Positions 7,000-7,120 of a stretch of 7,120 nt of DNA are shown piece after piece (position 1 is the first letter of the stretch; every line of letters begins with the position of its first letter). Source of the DNA: CAYMKE01 sp964390955 (lineage in GTDB: Bacteria > Bacteroidota > Bacteroidia > Bacteroidales > JBBRXJ01). The stretch covers positions 1-7,120 of the forward strand of contig CAYMKE010000178.1 of the NCBI GenBank assembly GCA_964390955.1, written 5' to 3'. The translations under genes were made by a program, and so were the position numbers. Under the pieces are notes generated by a model. The model made no database searches and was not told the origin of the DNA. It saw only the letters and a list, made by a program, of their open reading frames with translations.

Positions 7000-7066
7000 A
7001 ATTTTACATGGTTTATTAAAAACGTAATATTCTGAATATCGTTTGTGCGCTCTAAACTGATGTTTG

Positions 7067-7120
7067 TGGGCCCACCTGGACTCGAACCAGGGACCACCTG
7101 ATTATGAGTCAGGTGCTCTA
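7067..7120 (-). tRNA. Partial tRNA, anticodon CAU (Ile2 or elongator Met)
   Basis: The 3' part of a tRNA gene is readable leftward from the window edge. Visible parts are the end of the D stem (GAGC), an anticodon stem CCTGA/TCAGG with loop CTCATAA (anticodon CAT at 7106-7104), a 5-base variable loop, a T arm CCTGG-TTCGAGT-CCAGG, the acceptor strand TGGGCCC (7074-7068) and discriminator A (7067). The next bases are CAA, so CCA is not encoded. The 5' acceptor strand and most of the D arm lie beyond 7120. CAU is read by initiator Met, elongator Met and lysidine-modified Ile tRNAs. The three G-C pairs usual next to an initiator's anticodon are absent. G68 and G69 imply C4-G69 and C5-G68 pairs, which in E. 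coli favour the tRNA-Ile that TilS modifies. The tRNA call is firm; the Ile lean is weak. Confidence 0.9.

Noticed and set aside
7022..7042. AT-rich hairpin after rsmI as a terminator
   Set aside because: The stem ACG-ATATT/AATAT-CGT has a 2-base bulge, few G-C pairs and only a short TTT after it.

Overview
The window looks like ordinary chromosomal DNA from a member of the Bacteroidota, probably near Bacteroidales or a related order. Four observations support this. The peptidoglycan enzymes MurF and alanine racemase are fused in one 820-residue protein, an arrangement typical of this phylum. Two intergenic regions carry exact copies of the Bacteroidota -7 promoter box TAnnTTTG. Shine-Dalgarno sequences are weak or absent before most genes. 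The DNA is AT-rich, and the partial tRNA gene at the right edge does not encode its CCA end. I see no mobile element, CRISPR array or integrase.

Layout, left to right. Positions 1-74 hold no gene I can support, only a small hairpin and a repeat around a stop codon. Positions 75-2846 are a compact leftward operon. Its transcriptional order is a WaaE/KdtX-like family 2 glycosyltransferase (2091-2846), a family 4 glycosyltransferase (989-2104, overlapping the first by 14 bp) and an ATP-grasp-like protein (75-983, 5 bp further on). A 114-bp AT-rich gap with a good promoter candidate precedes the operon. Positions 2961-5423 are the leftward murF-alr fusion. A 119-bp divergent intergenic region (5424-5542) holds its likely promoter and a perfect 15-bp palindrome. 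Rightward from there run an uncharacterised acidic-linker protein (5543-6292) and rsmI (6304-6999). A leftward tRNA gene with a CAU anticodon (7067 to beyond 7120) faces rsmI and is cut by the window edge.

The genes are mainly cell-envelope and translation housekeeping functions. MurF-Alr makes D-alanine and attaches D-Ala-D-Ala to the peptidoglycan precursor; the intermediate ligase Ddl is not in the window. The two glycosyltransferases and the ATP-grasp protein probably build or decorate a surface glycan such as the lipopolysaccharide core. RsmI methylates 16S rRNA.

I found no clear new multi-gene system. The least explained parts are the ATP-grasp protein in the sugar operon, the conserved C-terminal domain of the acidic-linker protein, and the palindrome beside the murF-alr promoter.
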